The notes under the pieces were generated by a model. That model saw only the letters and a program-made list of their open reading frames with translations. It was not told the origin of the DNA and did not search any database. Both the position numbers and the translations under genes were made by a program. Shown in pieces: positions 8,079 to 17,404 of a stretch of 64,000 bases of DNA. Numbering within the stretch: the first letter of the stretch is position 1; every line of letters starts with the position of its first letter. Origin of the DNA: Cupriavidus gilardii (GTDB lineage Bacteria > Pseudomonadota > Gammaproteobacteria > Burkholderiales > Burkholderiaceae); NCBI RefSeq assembly GCF_013314895.1, contig NZ_JABTYE010000021.1:1-64000 (forward strand), given 5' to 3'.

Positions 8079-9164
8079 ATGAGCAGCAATCTTTCCCAGT
8101 TCGAGGGCACGCGCCCGGTCGCCGAGCAGCAGCGCTTCGATACCGCGGCGCTCGAAGCCTGGCTGCGCGACCATGTCGAGGACTTCGCCGGGCCGCTGAC
8201 GGTCGAGCAATTCAAGGGCGGCCAGTCCAATCCCACCTTCAAGCTGATCACACCGGGCCGAACCTACGTGATGCGCGCCAAACCAGGGCCGAAGTCGAAG
8301 CTGCTGCCGTCCGCGCACGCGATCGAGCGCGAGTACCGCGTGATGGCGGCGCTGGCGAACACCGACGTGCCGGTCGCGCGCATGTACGCGCTGTGCGAAG
8401 ACGAGACCGTGATCGGCCGCGCCTTCTACATCATGGAGTACGTCAACGGCCGCGTGCTGTGGGACCAGTCGCTGCCCGGCATGAGCCCGAGCGAACGCAC
8501 CGCGATCTACGACGAGATGAACCGCGTGATCGCGGCCATGCACAGCGTCGACTATCAGGCGATCGGCCTGGGCGACTACGGCAAGCCGGGCAATTACTTC
8601 GCGCGCCAGATCGAGCGCTGGACCAAGCAGTACAAGCTGTCCGAGACCGAGAAGATCGAGGCGATGGACGCGCTGATGGACTGGCTGCCGCACCATATCC
8701 CCGAGGAAGACCAGGACCTGACCAGCATCGTCCATGGCGACTACCGGCTCGACAATCTGATGTTCCACCCCACCGAACCGCGCGTGCTGGCGGTGCTCGA
8801 CTGGGAGCTGTCGACGCTGGGCCATCCGATGGCCGACTTCGGCTACCACTGCATGAGCTGGCATATCGCACCGGGCCAGTTCCGCGGCATCGCCGGGCTC
8901 GACTATGCGGCGCTCGGCATTCCCGACGAGGCGACCTATCGCCGCATGTACGAGCAGCGCACCGGCCGCGAGATCACCGGCGACTGGAACTTCTATCTGG
9001 CCTTCAGCATGTTCCGCATTGCCGGCATCCTGCAGGGCATCGCCAAGCGCGTGGTCGACGGCACCGCGTCGTCGGCGCAGGCGGTCGACGCCGGCAGGCG
9101 GGCCCGGCCGATGGCCGAGATGGGCTGGCAGTACGCGCAGAAGGCGAAGCAGCGGATCGCCTGA
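8079..9164 (+). CDS. ACAD10/11-type phosphotransferase (kinase fold)
   Basis: 361-residue protein of the aminoglycoside phosphotransferase/choline kinase fold. FKGGQSNPTFKL (45-56) matches the nucleotide-loop region, YVMRAKPG supplies a lysine (K68), HGDYRLDN (219-226) is the catalytic loop, and LDWELSTLGHPMAD (from 240) holds the metal-binding Asp. The segment around KLLPSAHAIEREYRVM and VIGRAFYIMEYVNGR strongly resembles the kinase domain of ACAD10/ACAD11 and bacterial LvaA, which phosphorylate 4-hydroxyacyl-CoA. Its place behind a dehydrogenase and a crotonase supports a role in acyl-CoA catabolism rather than antibiotic resistance. GGAGA precedes the ATG, and a terminator follows. Confidence 0.85.
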   Translation: MSSNLSQFEGTRPVAEQQRFDTAALEAWLRDHVEDFAGPLTVEQFKGGQSNPTFKLITPGRTYVMRAKPGPKSKLLPSAHAIEREYRVMAALANTDVPVARMYALCEDETVIGRAFYIMEYVNGRVLWDQSLPGMSPSERTAIYDEMNRVIAAMHSVDYQAIGLGDYGKPGNYFARQIERWTKQYKLSETEKIEAMDALMDWLPHHIPEEDQDLTSIVHGDYRLDNLMFHPTEPRVLAVLDWELSTLGHPMADFGYHCMSWHIAPGQFRGIAGLDYAALGIPDEATYRRMYEQRTGREITGDWNFYLAFSMFRIAGILQGIAKRVVDGTASSAQAVDAGRRARPMAEMGWQYAQKAKQRIA

Positions 9165-9195
9165 ACGCGAGACGTACGCACCAGGCTGGCTGACA

Positions 9196-9232
9196 AGGGC
9201 TGGCGCGGCGACGAGCCGTGCCAGCCCTTTTT
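9196..9232 (+). terminator. Intrinsic terminator of the acyl-CoA cluster
   Basis: AGGGCTGGC (9196-9204) pairs with GCCAGCCCT (9220-9228), followed by a run of five T. It lies 32 bases after the kinase-like gene. Confidence 0.8.
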
Positions 9233-9347
9233 CGTTATGCGTCGCCGAGCTGCCGTGCAGATCGCATTGTCTGACGACATATAACGACGCCGCTACCGCC
9301 ACCCCCGGGATTTCCCTGAATCGAGCGAAATTTCCCGGTTTTCCCGC

Positions 9348-9376
9348 TAGACGGCGCGAGGACCGGCTCTTATGAT
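9348..9376 (+). promoter_or_regulatory. Candidate sigma-70 promoter for the Bug receptor
   Basis: TAGACG (9348-9353), a 17-base spacer and TATGAT (9371-9376) give four and five matches to the -35 and -10 consensus. The gene start is about 50 bases downstream. Confidence 0.45.
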
Positions 9377-9426
9377 GGCGACCATTGTTGTATGACGACT
9401 GACAAATAACCCGTTCCGGAGACATC

Positions 9427-10413
9427 ATGCACGCACGCCGCCGCTTCCTCAGACTGGCCTCCACCGCCGCCCTCGCCGCTGCCGCCGCCCCGCTGGCGGC
9501 ACCTGCCCTCGCCGCCGACAGCTGGCCGAACCGACCGATCCGGCTGGTGGTGCCCTACCCCGCCGGCGGGTCGTCGGACATCATCGCTCGGCTGATCAGC
9601 AAGCAGCTCGGCGAAGCGCTCGGCCAGCCGGTAGTGGTCGACAACCGCCCCGGCGCCAACGGCAACGTCGGCGCCGCCTTCGTGGCGCAGTCCGGCGGCG
9701 ACAACCACACGCTGCTGCTGTGCGACGTCGGCGCGCTGGCGATCAGCCCGTCGGTCTACACCAAGCTGACCTTCGACCCCGCCAAGGACCTGAAGGGCGT
9801 CTCCATGCTGGCCTATTCGCCGCACATGCTGGTGGTCAACCCGTCGGTGCAGGCCAATACGCTGAAGGATCTGGTGGAGATGTCCAAGCGCGGCGAGCTC
9901 AATTTCGCCGTGACCGCGATCGGCAGCGCCCCGCATCTGGCCGGCGTGGCCGTGCAGCAGGCCACCGGCGCCAAATGGCAATACGTGCCGTACAAGGGCG
10001 GGGCGCAGGCGATCGCCGATACCGTCGGCGGCACCGCACAGGTCCTGATGAACGGCATGCTCGCCACGCTGCCGCACGTGCAAAGCGGCAAGCTGAAGGC
10101 GATCGCGGTGTCCAAGCGCACCCGCATGCCGCTGGTGGGCAATCTGCCGACCATCGCCGAACAGGGCGTGGCGAACTTCGAGTCGGGCACGTGGCAGGGC
10201 GTGATGGCGCCGGCCAAGATGCCGGACGCGGCGGTGACGCGCCTGAACGCGGAACTGGTACGCATCATCCGTTCGCCGGAAGTGCGCGCGCAACTGGCCG
10301 GCCAGGGCGCCGAGGTGGTGACGATGACGCCCGCCGAGACCAACCGCTTCTTCGCGACCGAGAAGACGCGCTGGGCCGCGGTGGTCAAGCAGGCGGGCAT
10401 CAAGCTCGACTGA
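9427..10413 (+). CDS. Bug-family periplasmic substrate-binding protein
   Basis: 328 residues. The N-terminus RRRFLRLASTAA followed by an Ala-rich stretch ending ALAAD is a signal peptide, possibly Tat-dependent because of the Arg pair. The mature start WPNRPIRLVVPYPAGGSSDIIARL is the standard Bug/TctC signature, and VVVDNRPGANGNVGA is the ligand-loop region. Such receptors bind carboxylates or similar solutes; most are orphans without TctAB membrane partners, and none are seen here. The ligand is not predictable. GGAGA precedes the ATG. It is followed by a G/C-rich tandem repeat tract. Confidence 0.92.
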   Translation: MHARRRFLRLASTAALAAAAAPLAAPALAADSWPNRPIRLVVPYPAGGSSDIIARLISKQLGEALGQPVVVDNRPGANGNVGAAFVAQSGGDNHTLLLCDVGALAISPSVYTKLTFDPAKDLKGVSMLAYSPHMLVVNPSVQANTLKDLVEMSKRGELNFAVTAIGSAPHLAGVAVQQATGAKWQYVPYKGGAQAIADTVGGTAQVLMNGMLATLPHVQSGKLKAIAVSKRTRMPLVGNLPTIAEQGVANFESGTWQGVMAPAKMPDAAVTRLNAELVRIIRSPEVRAQLAGQGAEVVTMTPAETNRFFATEKTRWAAVVKQAGIKLD

Positions 10414-10424
10414 TGGGTGGTCTG

Positions 10425-10503
10425 GGGGCCTGAGGGGCCTGAGGGGCCTGAGGGGCCTGAGGGGCCCGAGGACCTGAGGGCCTGAGGGCCTGAGGGCCTG
10501 GGA
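10425..10503 (+). repeat. 9-10-bp tandem repeat tract (GGGGCCTGAG-like)
   Basis: Four to five copies of GGGGCCTGAG, one variant containing GGGGCCCGAGGACCTGA, then three 9-bp copies of GGGCCTGAG. It starts 11 bases after the Bug stop codon. The mix of 10- and 9-bp units suggests slippage. No spacers are present, so it is not CRISPR. Confidence 0.9.
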
Positions 10504-10517
10504 CGCTCGACGGGCCT

Positions 10518-10545
10518 GCCTTGCCCGGCTCGGCACGGGCAAGGC
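10518..10545 (+). terminator. Hairpin after the Bug gene (weak terminator)
   Basis: GCCTTGCCCG (10518-10527) pairs perfectly with CGGGCAAGGC (10536-10545) across an 8-base loop. There is no T-run, so intrinsic termination is only possible, not clear. Confidence 0.45.
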
Positions 10546-10596
10546 CGAAGCGGCAAGCGTATACTGGCCGTTGCTATAGGTTTTCGCCCGTTCGCT

Positions 10597-10782
10597 GTGT
10601 CCACCCCATCTCCCCACGACGATCCCCGCCCGCTGCCGCCCAACCGGCCCGACGACGACGCCTGCTGCGGCAGCGGCTGCAGCCCCTGCATCTTCGATTT
10701 CTATTACGAGGAAATGGAGCGCTACCGGCAGGAATTGAAGGACTGGCTGGCACGGCATCCCGAGGAGGCCGCTTCGTCGTGA
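10597..10782 (+). CDS. Small Cys-rich oxidoreductase-like domain protein
   Basis: 61 residues. After a Pro/Asp-rich start, DDACCGSGCSPCIFDFYYEE carries four cysteines (CC, C, C) in the pattern of the short oxidoreductase-like (Oxidored-like) domain that is also found at eukaryotic protein N-termini; the next helix EMERYRQELKDWLARH closes the domain. The function is unknown, and metal or cofactor binding by the Cys cluster is inference. A GTG at 10597 is the start. Its stop overlaps the sirtuin start as GTGA, so the two are translationally coupled. Confidence 0.75.
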   Translation: MSTPSPHDDPRPLPPNRPDDDACCGSGCSPCIFDFYYEEMERYRQELKDWLARHPEEAASS

Positions 10783-11669
10783 GGCTGGACGCTGTCGCCT
10801 CGATCGACGCGACCGGCTCCCTGGCGGCCGGCGTACCGCCGCTTGGCGACGTCGATGCGCTGATCGACTTCGTACGACGGCACCCGCGCCTGCTGGTGCT
10901 GACCGGCGCCGGCATCAGCACCGATTCGGGCATCCCCGGCTATCGCGACGCCGATGGCAACTGGCGTGCAAGCACGCCGATCCAGCATCGCGAATTTCTC
11001 GACTCGCATGCGCGCCGCCAGCGTTACTGGGCGCGCAGCATGGTGGGCTGGCCGATCATGTCACGCGCCCGGCCCAATGATGCGCACCTCGCGCTCGCGC
11101 GGCTGCAGCAGGCGGGACACATCGAGGCGCTGGTCACGCAGAACGTCGACGGTCTGCATCAGGCGGCGGGCAGCACCGGCGTGATCGAACTGCATGGCAG
11201 CCTTGGCTCGGTCGTCTGCCTGGCTTGCGGCGAACGGCATCCGCGCGCCGACATCCAGCGCGAACTCGAAGCGGCCAACCCGGCCATCGCCGGCCTGTCC
11301 GCCGTGCCTTCGGCGGACGGGGATGCGCACCTCGAAGCCGAGGACCTGCACGAATTCTCCGTGCCCCATTGCCGGCGCTGCGCCGGCGTCATCAAACCCG
11401 ATGTGGTGTTCTTCGGCGACTCGGTGCCGCGCGATCGCGTGGCGGCAGTCCACGGTGCTCTGCAACGCGCCGATGCGCTGCTGGTGGTGGGGTCTTCGCT
11501 GATGGTCTATTCGGGCTATCGCTTCTGCGTCGCCGCCGCGCAGGCCGGCAAGCCGGTGGTCGCCATCAACCTCGGCCGCACCCGCGCCGATCCCCTGCTG
11601 ACGCTGAAGGTGCCGGCGTCCTGTGCCGAGACTCTGGGCCGGATTGCACAGGCATTCTGCGGTCGCTGA
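10779..11669 (+). CDS. NAD-dependent deacylase, Sir2 family
   Basis: 296 residues. NAD-binding LTGAGISTDSGIPGYRD (41-57), catalytic-region QNVDGLHQAAGS (121-132), the general-base His in ELHG (139), zinc cysteines C147/C150 (CLAC) and C198/C201 (CRRC), and GSSLMVYSGYRF (239-250) are all present. Expected reaction: NAD-dependent removal of acyl groups from protein lysines, cytoplasmic. The GTG at 10779 is chosen because it overlaps the upstream stop by four bases and GAGGAGG lies 13 bases before it; the frame is open further upstream without conserved sequence. Substrates are unknown; metabolic enzymes are typical. Confidence 0.9.
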   Translation: MRLDAVASIDATGSLAAGVPPLGDVDALIDFVRRHPRLLVLTGAGISTDSGIPGYRDADGNWRASTPIQHREFLDSHARRQRYWARSMVGWPIMSRARPNDAHLALARLQQAGHIEALVTQNVDGLHQAAGSTGVIELHGSLGSVVCLACGERHPRADIQRELEAANPAIAGLSAVPSADGDAHLEAEDLHEFSVPHCRRCAGVIKPDVVFFGDSVPRDRVAAVHGALQRADALLVVGSSLMVYSGYRFCVAAAQAGKPVVAINLGRTRADPLLTLKVPASCAETLGRIAQAFCGR

Positions 11670-11974
11670 CGCCAACCGTCGGCCGGCCCCGCTGGGATTA
11701 CGAAAGTGTCAAAACGTGATAATCCAGCTTCACTGTTGATAGCACCATGGGGCAGCAGCGAGGAACAATTCGACCTTCCGCGCACAAGCGACCGCCACCA
11801 TTGCGATACAGCGCCGTGAATTCACGCGTTGCCTTGCATGGTGCGGTGGTAATCGAGCGTCCGGCTGCACGCCCGCCATATCGTGACAACCATGCAGTGA
11901 ATAAACGATAGCACCAAGGGCGGCGCGCGGCATATCGCTCCCGTTGATTTCATCCCCTATCAATCGGACATCCC
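11670..11974. other. 305-bp spacer, lower GC, no gene seen
   Basis: The base composition drops compared with the neighbours, and several A/T-rich words occur (for example AAAACGTGATAATCC near 11710). GGATTA and TAATCC at about 11695 and 11719 could pair. I see no ORF with protein character, no clear promoter pair and no TTCG-N16-TTCG box. It presumably holds the promoter of the next gene. Confidence 0.5.
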
Positions 11975-13579
11975 ATGCCTGGTGAATCTCGAATTCAGCA
12001 ACGCGCCAGAACGTTTGTCGACATTGCGCAGATCGACATCCCCTTCCCGGAATTCCCGAAGACAGCAAAAAGCAATATCCAGCAAATGGGCATGGACCTT
12101 GCGACGAGCGCGTACGCGCTGTTTTTCACGCAAGGTTGCCGCATCGAGTTCGCCGGCGAACAAGATGGCGATACGGACCGGAAGGTTCTGTCACTGATGC
12201 ACAGCAGCGCAGCCGCGGATTCGCAGGAAGACGCCGGCGCCAGGCTGCTGGAGTTCATTCAGAGCAAGCTGCAATCCCAACTTCAGGCGAGCGGCAAACT
12301 TTGGCATCCGGGACATGCCGCCGTGCTCGCGGCAACGCTGGGACAGTCGGCGATCTGGAATGCAGAAGGCGAGGCGCTGGCGCGGATCTTTCACGAGCGC
12401 AAGTTTGGTCTGCATGCGAAGCCAGCCGAGATCACGATGCGCATTTCGCCGTTGGCCGACGGAAGCGGATGGCGGATCAACAAGCTGATGAACTGGTATT
12501 CCTATCGGGACGAGGCCGGGATAACGCATTGCATGGGCACGCTCAATCCGATTCTCGAAATCGACCACCAGATCGATGTCTATTTCGATTCAGCGCACAC
12601 GCCGATCCGCAACGCCTGGAACTGGCTCACCGGTCGGGAGACCACCGAGTTTCACGGAAAAATCCGCGCCGAAATCAGCCAGATCGCCTGGCGCGACCCG
12701 CATCTCGACGTGCCAATGCTTGCCCGTGGCCTGGCCAGACGCTCAAATGGTTTGTCCGACATCGTTTCCGCCCTGATGGAATCGGTTGCCCAGGCTTTTG
12801 CCAATGCTTTCCGGGATGGCCGACGCCGCGTGGACGGCGTTGCATTCAAGCCGCTGTCCGCACAGGAGCGCAACACCTTCCTGATGCATCGGCCCCATTC
12901 GCTATATGGCCCTCGGGACAACGCAGCATTGGCGCACGACGACAATGAGCTCGCTGCCGTGCAGCAGCTCGAACCCAACCTGGCTGCCCTCGCGCCGACG
13001 CGCGCCATGCTGCTCCACCGGCTCGAGCGCGGCGACCGGGACCTGCAGCGTGTACCCGATGTCCCCGGCGCGCTCCGATCCTTTGCCGCTCGCAAGCTCG
13101 ACAAGCAGGACAGCGGCGCTGCGGAATTCGTCATCGTTCCGACAAATGGCGACGAGCAACTGCATCGACGTACGGGGACACGGCGAACGGACTTGCACTA
13201 TCCGGCAAGCGCCGCACTGAGCACGGCGCGGGGCACCCAGAGGCCGAGGGCCGCACCAGCGCCGGCCGCTCCTGACGAACAAGCCTCGTCGGCAGAAGAG
13301 GCGGCACGACGGCTGCGCGACATTCCTCGGCTCGACGCTTCCGTCCCGCCACCGCAGCAAGAGGCGCCGGTGTCGCCAGTGCCGATGGGTAACTCGGCCG
13401 AACATGTCGATCCGCAGCCCCAGGAGCCGGTCGACGCTCCGGCGGAAGAACCTGCGGTACACGATCCATCGCCCGACGAATCGCCGCCCGACCTTCGGCC
13501 CGCTCGGTCGCGCACCAGTTCCGTCGAGCAGCGACATGGCGAACCGCAAGTCGCTGCTCCGGTCGCCGAGTCGCCGTGA
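11975..13579 (+). CDS. Unrecognised 534-aa protein with disordered C-terminal tail
   Basis: I do not recognise this family. Residues 1 to about 390 look folded, with mixed helices and strands (AEITMRISPLADGSGWRINKL near 150, GTLNPILEIDHQIDVYFDS near 188). From about 410 to the end the chain is rich in Pro, Ala, Glu and Ser (repeated PVP, PQEP, PDESPPD) and should be disordered. There is no signal peptide, membrane helix or Cys motif. Codon use is less GC-biased than that of the neighbours and the upstream spacer is A/T-richer, so horizontal gain is plausible. The ATG at 11975 lacks a good ribosome site; M38 or M40 are alternatives. A secreted or structural role is speculation. Confidence 0.75.
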   Translation: MPGESRIQQRARTFVDIAQIDIPFPEFPKTAKSNIQQMGMDLATSAYALFFTQGCRIEFAGEQDGDTDRKVLSLMHSSAAADSQEDAGARLLEFIQSKLQSQLQASGKLWHPGHAAVLAATLGQSAIWNAEGEALARIFHERKFGLHAKPAEITMRISPLADGSGWRINKLMNWYSYRDEAGITHCMGTLNPILEIDHQIDVYFDSAHTPIRNAWNWLTGRETTEFHGKIRAEISQIAWRDPHLDVPMLARGLARRSNGLSDIVSALMESVAQAFANAFRDGRRRVDGVAFKPLSAQERNTFLMHRPHSLYGPRDNAALAHDDNELAAVQQLEPNLAALAPTRAMLLHRLERGDRDLQRVPDVPGALRSFAARKLDKQDSGAAEFVIVPTNGDEQLHRRTGTRRTDLHYPASAALSTARGTQRPRAAPAPAAPDEQASSAEEAARRLRDIPRLDASVPPPQQEAPVSPVPMGNSAEHVDPQPQEPVDAPAEEPAVHDPSPDESPPDLRPARSRTSSVEQRHGEPQVAAPVAESP

Positions 13580-13623
13580 GCGCCGGCTCGCGGCGCGATC
13601 GGGGCAACGCGTGCCGTTGCAGT

Positions 13624-14574
13624 TCAGGTATTGGCGCCCTTCGGGGCATTGACCTCCGCGGTACCACGACCCAGTTCATCGATCACCGCCATCAACTGCT
13701 CCCGCAACCACCGGTTGGCGCCGTCATTCTCACCGCCTGCATGCCAGTACAAGTGCAGTTCCAATGACGGCACCTTGAACGGCAGCGTCAGCAGGCGGTT
13801 GCCATACGCCTCGTTGGCGATGCGGGCATAGCGCAGCGGCAGCGTCGCCAACAGGTCGGTGCAACTGACGATGCGGCACGCCGCCGCGTAGTGCTGGCAG
13901 CGCAGGCGCACCCGGCGGGTCATACCCATCCGGTGCAGCGCCTGGTCCTCCAGCCCCGCCCCGCGCCGCCGGGACGACACGTGAACGTGCTCGGCCGCCA
14001 GATAGCGCTCCAGCGTCAATTCCTTCTTCACCAAGGGATGGTCGCGCCGGGCCAGCACCACCATCGGGTCGGCCATGAACTGCGCGTGGTGAATCGCCGG
14101 CGAGACCGGCAGCAGGATATCGATCGCGGCATCGAGCGTGCCGGCCAGCAGTTCCGATTCCATCTCGCGGCGATCGAAGCGGACTGCCGCGATATCGACG
14201 TGCGGCGCCACCGCGGCGACGCGCGACATCAGCGGCGGCAGCAACGTCGATTCGAGCGCGTCGCGCATGCCGATGGTGAAGCGGCGCACCGTCGCCGCGG
14301 GATCGAAGTGCGGCGTGTCCTGCAGCGTGCGCGCGAACGACTGCAGCGCAGTGCGTACCTCTCCGGCCAGCGAGCGCGCCAGCGGGGTCGGTGCCATGCC
14401 CTGCCCGCGCCGCTCGAACAGCGGGTCGTCGAACAGCGTGCGCAGCCGGCCGAGCGCATGGCTGACCGCCGGCTGCGTCAGGTTCAGCTGCCGGGCGGCC
14501 GCCGTGATGCTGCCTTCGGTGTAGATGGCGTCAAACACGACGAACAGGTTCAGGTCGATGCGGGAGAGCTGCAT
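13624..14574 (-). CDS. LysR-family transcriptional regulator
   Basis: 316 residues. The N-terminal winged helix-turn-helix is evident from LNLFVVFDAIYTEGSITAAARQLNLTQPAVSHALGRL split over residues 8-45, then FDDPLFERRGQGMAPTPLA. The remainder is a periplasmic-binding-like effector domain. The opening MQLSRIDLNLFVVFDAI is typical of the NodD/LinR-like subgroup. It is divergent from an acyl-CoA dehydrogenase with 191 bases between, so it probably controls that gene in response to an acyl-CoA or related acid; the effector cannot be read from sequence. Confidence 0.92.
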   Translation of the reverse strand: MQLSRIDLNLFVVFDAIYTEGSITAAARQLNLTQPAVSHALGRLRTLFDDPLFERRGQGMAPTPLARSLAGEVRTALQSFARTLQDTPHFDPAATVRRFTIGMRDALESTLLPPLMSRVAAVAPHVDIAAVRFDRREMESELLAGTLDAAIDILLPVSPAIHHAQFMADPMVVLARRDHPLVKKELTLERYLAAEHVHVSSRRRGAGLEDQALHRMGMTRRVRLRCQHYAAACRIVSCTDLLATLPLRYARIANEAYGNRLLTLPFKVPSLELHLYWHAGGENDGANRWLREQLMAVIDELGRGTAEVNAPKGANT

Positions 14575-14635
14575 GGCGGCGATTGTGTCATGGAATGCAG
14601 CAGATTGATACCATCGAATCCAGAAAATTCATTTT

Positions 14636-14653
14636 TCATATTCCGCGCAATGA
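14636..14653. promoter_or_regulatory. Possible LysR operator dyad
   Basis: TCAT (14636-14639) and ATGA (14650-14653) form a dyad with 10 bases between, in the divergent spacer between the LysR gene and the acyl-CoA dehydrogenase. A second loose dyad, GATTGAT..ATCGAATC, lies at 14603-14620. Both are short and could be chance. Confidence 0.3.
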
Positions 14654-14765
14654 GATAGAGTGCCCTCAGTCGGCGTATATCGCGCCCGCCCGCCGCCTGC
14701 CGGCCCGTCGCTGTACGGTCCTGCAGCGCGGCGGGGCCAAATCGCAGGGGTTGTGAGGAGACACC

Positions 14766-16028
<1,263 letters not shown>

Positions 16029-16084
16029 AGCCGTCGTCCGACAAGACACTCCAGGGCGGCTGCGCCGGCAGCCCGCCATCCACG

Positions 16085-16110
16085 CGCGCAGCCTGTCTGC
16101 GCGTTTTTTT
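16085..16110 (+). terminator. Intrinsic terminator after the acyl-CoA dehydrogenase
   Basis: CGCGCAG (16085-16091), loop CCTGT, CTGCGCG (16097-16103), then seven T. It separates the dehydrogenase from the downstream GST. Confidence 0.88.
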
Positions 16111-16251
16111 CTTCTGTGATTAAATGCGTCGGTCCATTCAACCGGCGTTCCGCTGCCCGCACCGGCAGGCGCCAGCGGCTGCGTGCAGCGGCTTGCACGG
16201 TGTTCTGCCGGCGAGTCGGCGGCGCCTCTCTCCCGTCCAGGAGCTTCCTCG

Positions 16252-16944
16252 ATGATCGATGTCTACAGCTGGGCCACGCCCAATGGCCACAAGGTTCATA
16301 TCATGCTGGAAGAGTGCGGCCTGCCCTACCAGGTCCACCCCATCAATATCGGCGCCGGCGATCAGTTCGGCGAGGAGTTCCTGAAGATCAGTCCGAACAA
16401 CAAGATCCCGGCGATCGTCGACAGCGAAGGACCGGACGGCCAGCCGATCTCGCTGTTCGAATCGGGCGCGATCCTGGTGTATCTGGCCGGCAAGACCGGC
16501 AAGTTTCTGCCCGAGGACGTGCGCGGCAAATACGAAACGCTGCAATGGCTGATGTTCCAGATGGGCGGTGTCGGTCCGATGCTCGGGCAGGCGCACCATT
16601 TCCGCATTTATGCGCCGGAGAAGATCGAATATGCGATCCAGCGCTATACCAATGAGGCGCGCCGCCTCTATGGCGTGATCGACAAGCAGTTGTCGAATCG
16701 GCCCTGGCTGGCCGGCGACGAATACACGATCGCCGATATCGCGACCTTCCCGTGGCTGCGCAGCTGGCAGAACCAGGGCGTCGAGCTGGACGACTATCCG
16801 AACCTGAAGCGCTGGTTCAATACGATCGCCGAACGCCCCGCGGTCAAGCGCGGCGTCGAAGTCCTGGCGCGCGAGCGCAAGCCGCTGCATACCGACAAGG
16901 AGCGCGAAATCCTGTTTGGCGCCACCCAATACGCCCGCCGTTGA
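16252..16944 (+). CDS. Glutathione S-transferase, YfcG/YghU (Nu/Ure2p-like)
   Basis: 230 residues. It begins IDVYSWATPNGHKVHIMLEE, the N-terminal pattern of Ure2p/YfcG-type GSTs with a TPNGxK loop rather than a Ser or Cys nucleophile. NNKIPAIVDSEGPDGQPISLFESGAILVYLA is split by the conserved cis-Pro and the Glu-Ser glutathione site. The C-terminal domain contains WLAGDEYTIADIATFPWLRSW. Relatives have disulfide-bond reductase activity with glutathione. The ATG at 16252 has AGGAG about 10 bases upstream. It carries its own terminator, so it is a separate unit from the dehydrogenase. Confidence 0.9.
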   Translation: MIDVYSWATPNGHKVHIMLEECGLPYQVHPINIGAGDQFGEEFLKISPNNKIPAIVDSEGPDGQPISLFESGAILVYLAGKTGKFLPEDVRGKYETLQWLMFQMGGVGPMLGQAHHFRIYAPEKIEYAIQRYTNEARRLYGVIDKQLSNRPWLAGDEYTIADIATFPWLRSWQNQGVELDDYPNLKRWFNTIAERPAVKRGVEVLARERKPLHTDKEREILFGATQYARR

Positions 16945-16959
16945 GCGGCGGTAGTGCCA

Positions 16960-16994
16960 GGACGGGCGGGTCAGTGATCCTGATCCGCCCGTCC
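16960..16994 (+). other. 10-bp-stem hairpin after the GST gene
   Basis: GGACGGGCGG (16960-16969) pairs perfectly with CCGCCCGTCC (16985-16994); the loop contains the smaller dyad TCAG..CTGA. It is followed 58 bases later by a true terminator, so it may protect the mRNA 3' end or be a transcribed repeat. Confidence 0.6.
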
Positions 16995-17051
16995 GGTCCG
17001 GCGCCTGCGTGTGCGAAGGGCGTGTGAAAAGCAGGCCGCGGAACGAAGGCC

Positions 17052-17075
17052 CCCGGGCGAATGCCCGGGCCTTTT
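17052..17075 (+). terminator. Intrinsic terminator of the GST gene
   Basis: CCCGGGC (17052-17058), loop GAAT, GCCCGGG (17063-17069), then CC and five T. Confidence 0.88.
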
Positions 17076-17076
17076 T

Positions 17077-17404
17077 CATTGGGCGGCCGGTTTTCGCCGC
17101 CGTGCAGGGCCCCCGAAGGAATCACGTGCACCGTTATTCCTTAACAAAGAGGAGCAGTTCTTTAGTTAATTGAGAAACCGGTTCAGGTGAATACCTGTAT
17201 GACATTCCCTTGCAAACATGAGAAAAAAGCGTTGTGTGCGGTTGGTTTCCCGATGCTTGTGAGGATTTTCAACACTCTCCGCAATCTATAGTGTTTGTAT
17301 GGCAGCGTTATGCTGTCTGACACCGATTGTGCGACGGACTCTAGGATGTCGAGTCGACCGGCCGAATCCCTTAACTTCCCTCAAATTCCTCTCTCCCCCT
17401 GACC
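17077..17404 (+). other. 328-bp A/T-rich leader of the XRE gene
   Basis: No gene is seen. From 17130 to 17300 the sequence is clearly A/T-richer than its surroundings. It contains the perfect dyad CAGGT-GAAT-ACCTG (17184-17197) and GACTC..GAGTC (17337-17355), candidates for operator half-sites of the downstream regulator. TATAGT at 17287 could be a -10 box, but no -35 at 16-18 bases is convincing. Confidence 0.45.

Noticed and set aside
8079..9164. Annotation as aminoglycoside resistance
   Set aside because: The sequence matches the ACAD10/11-LvaA branch of the fold and lies among acyl-CoA genes; nothing suggests a drug substrate.
10425..10503. Tandem repeats considered as a CRISPR array
   Set aside because: Units are 9-10 bp, directly adjacent and without spacers; no cas genes are near. 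The same holds for 393-437 and 28557-28636.
11690..11974. Search for a TTCG-N16-TTCG (hrpII-type) box before the 534-aa gene and the ankyrin gene
   Set aside because: Single TTCG words occur but not with the required spacing, so type III secretion control is not supported.
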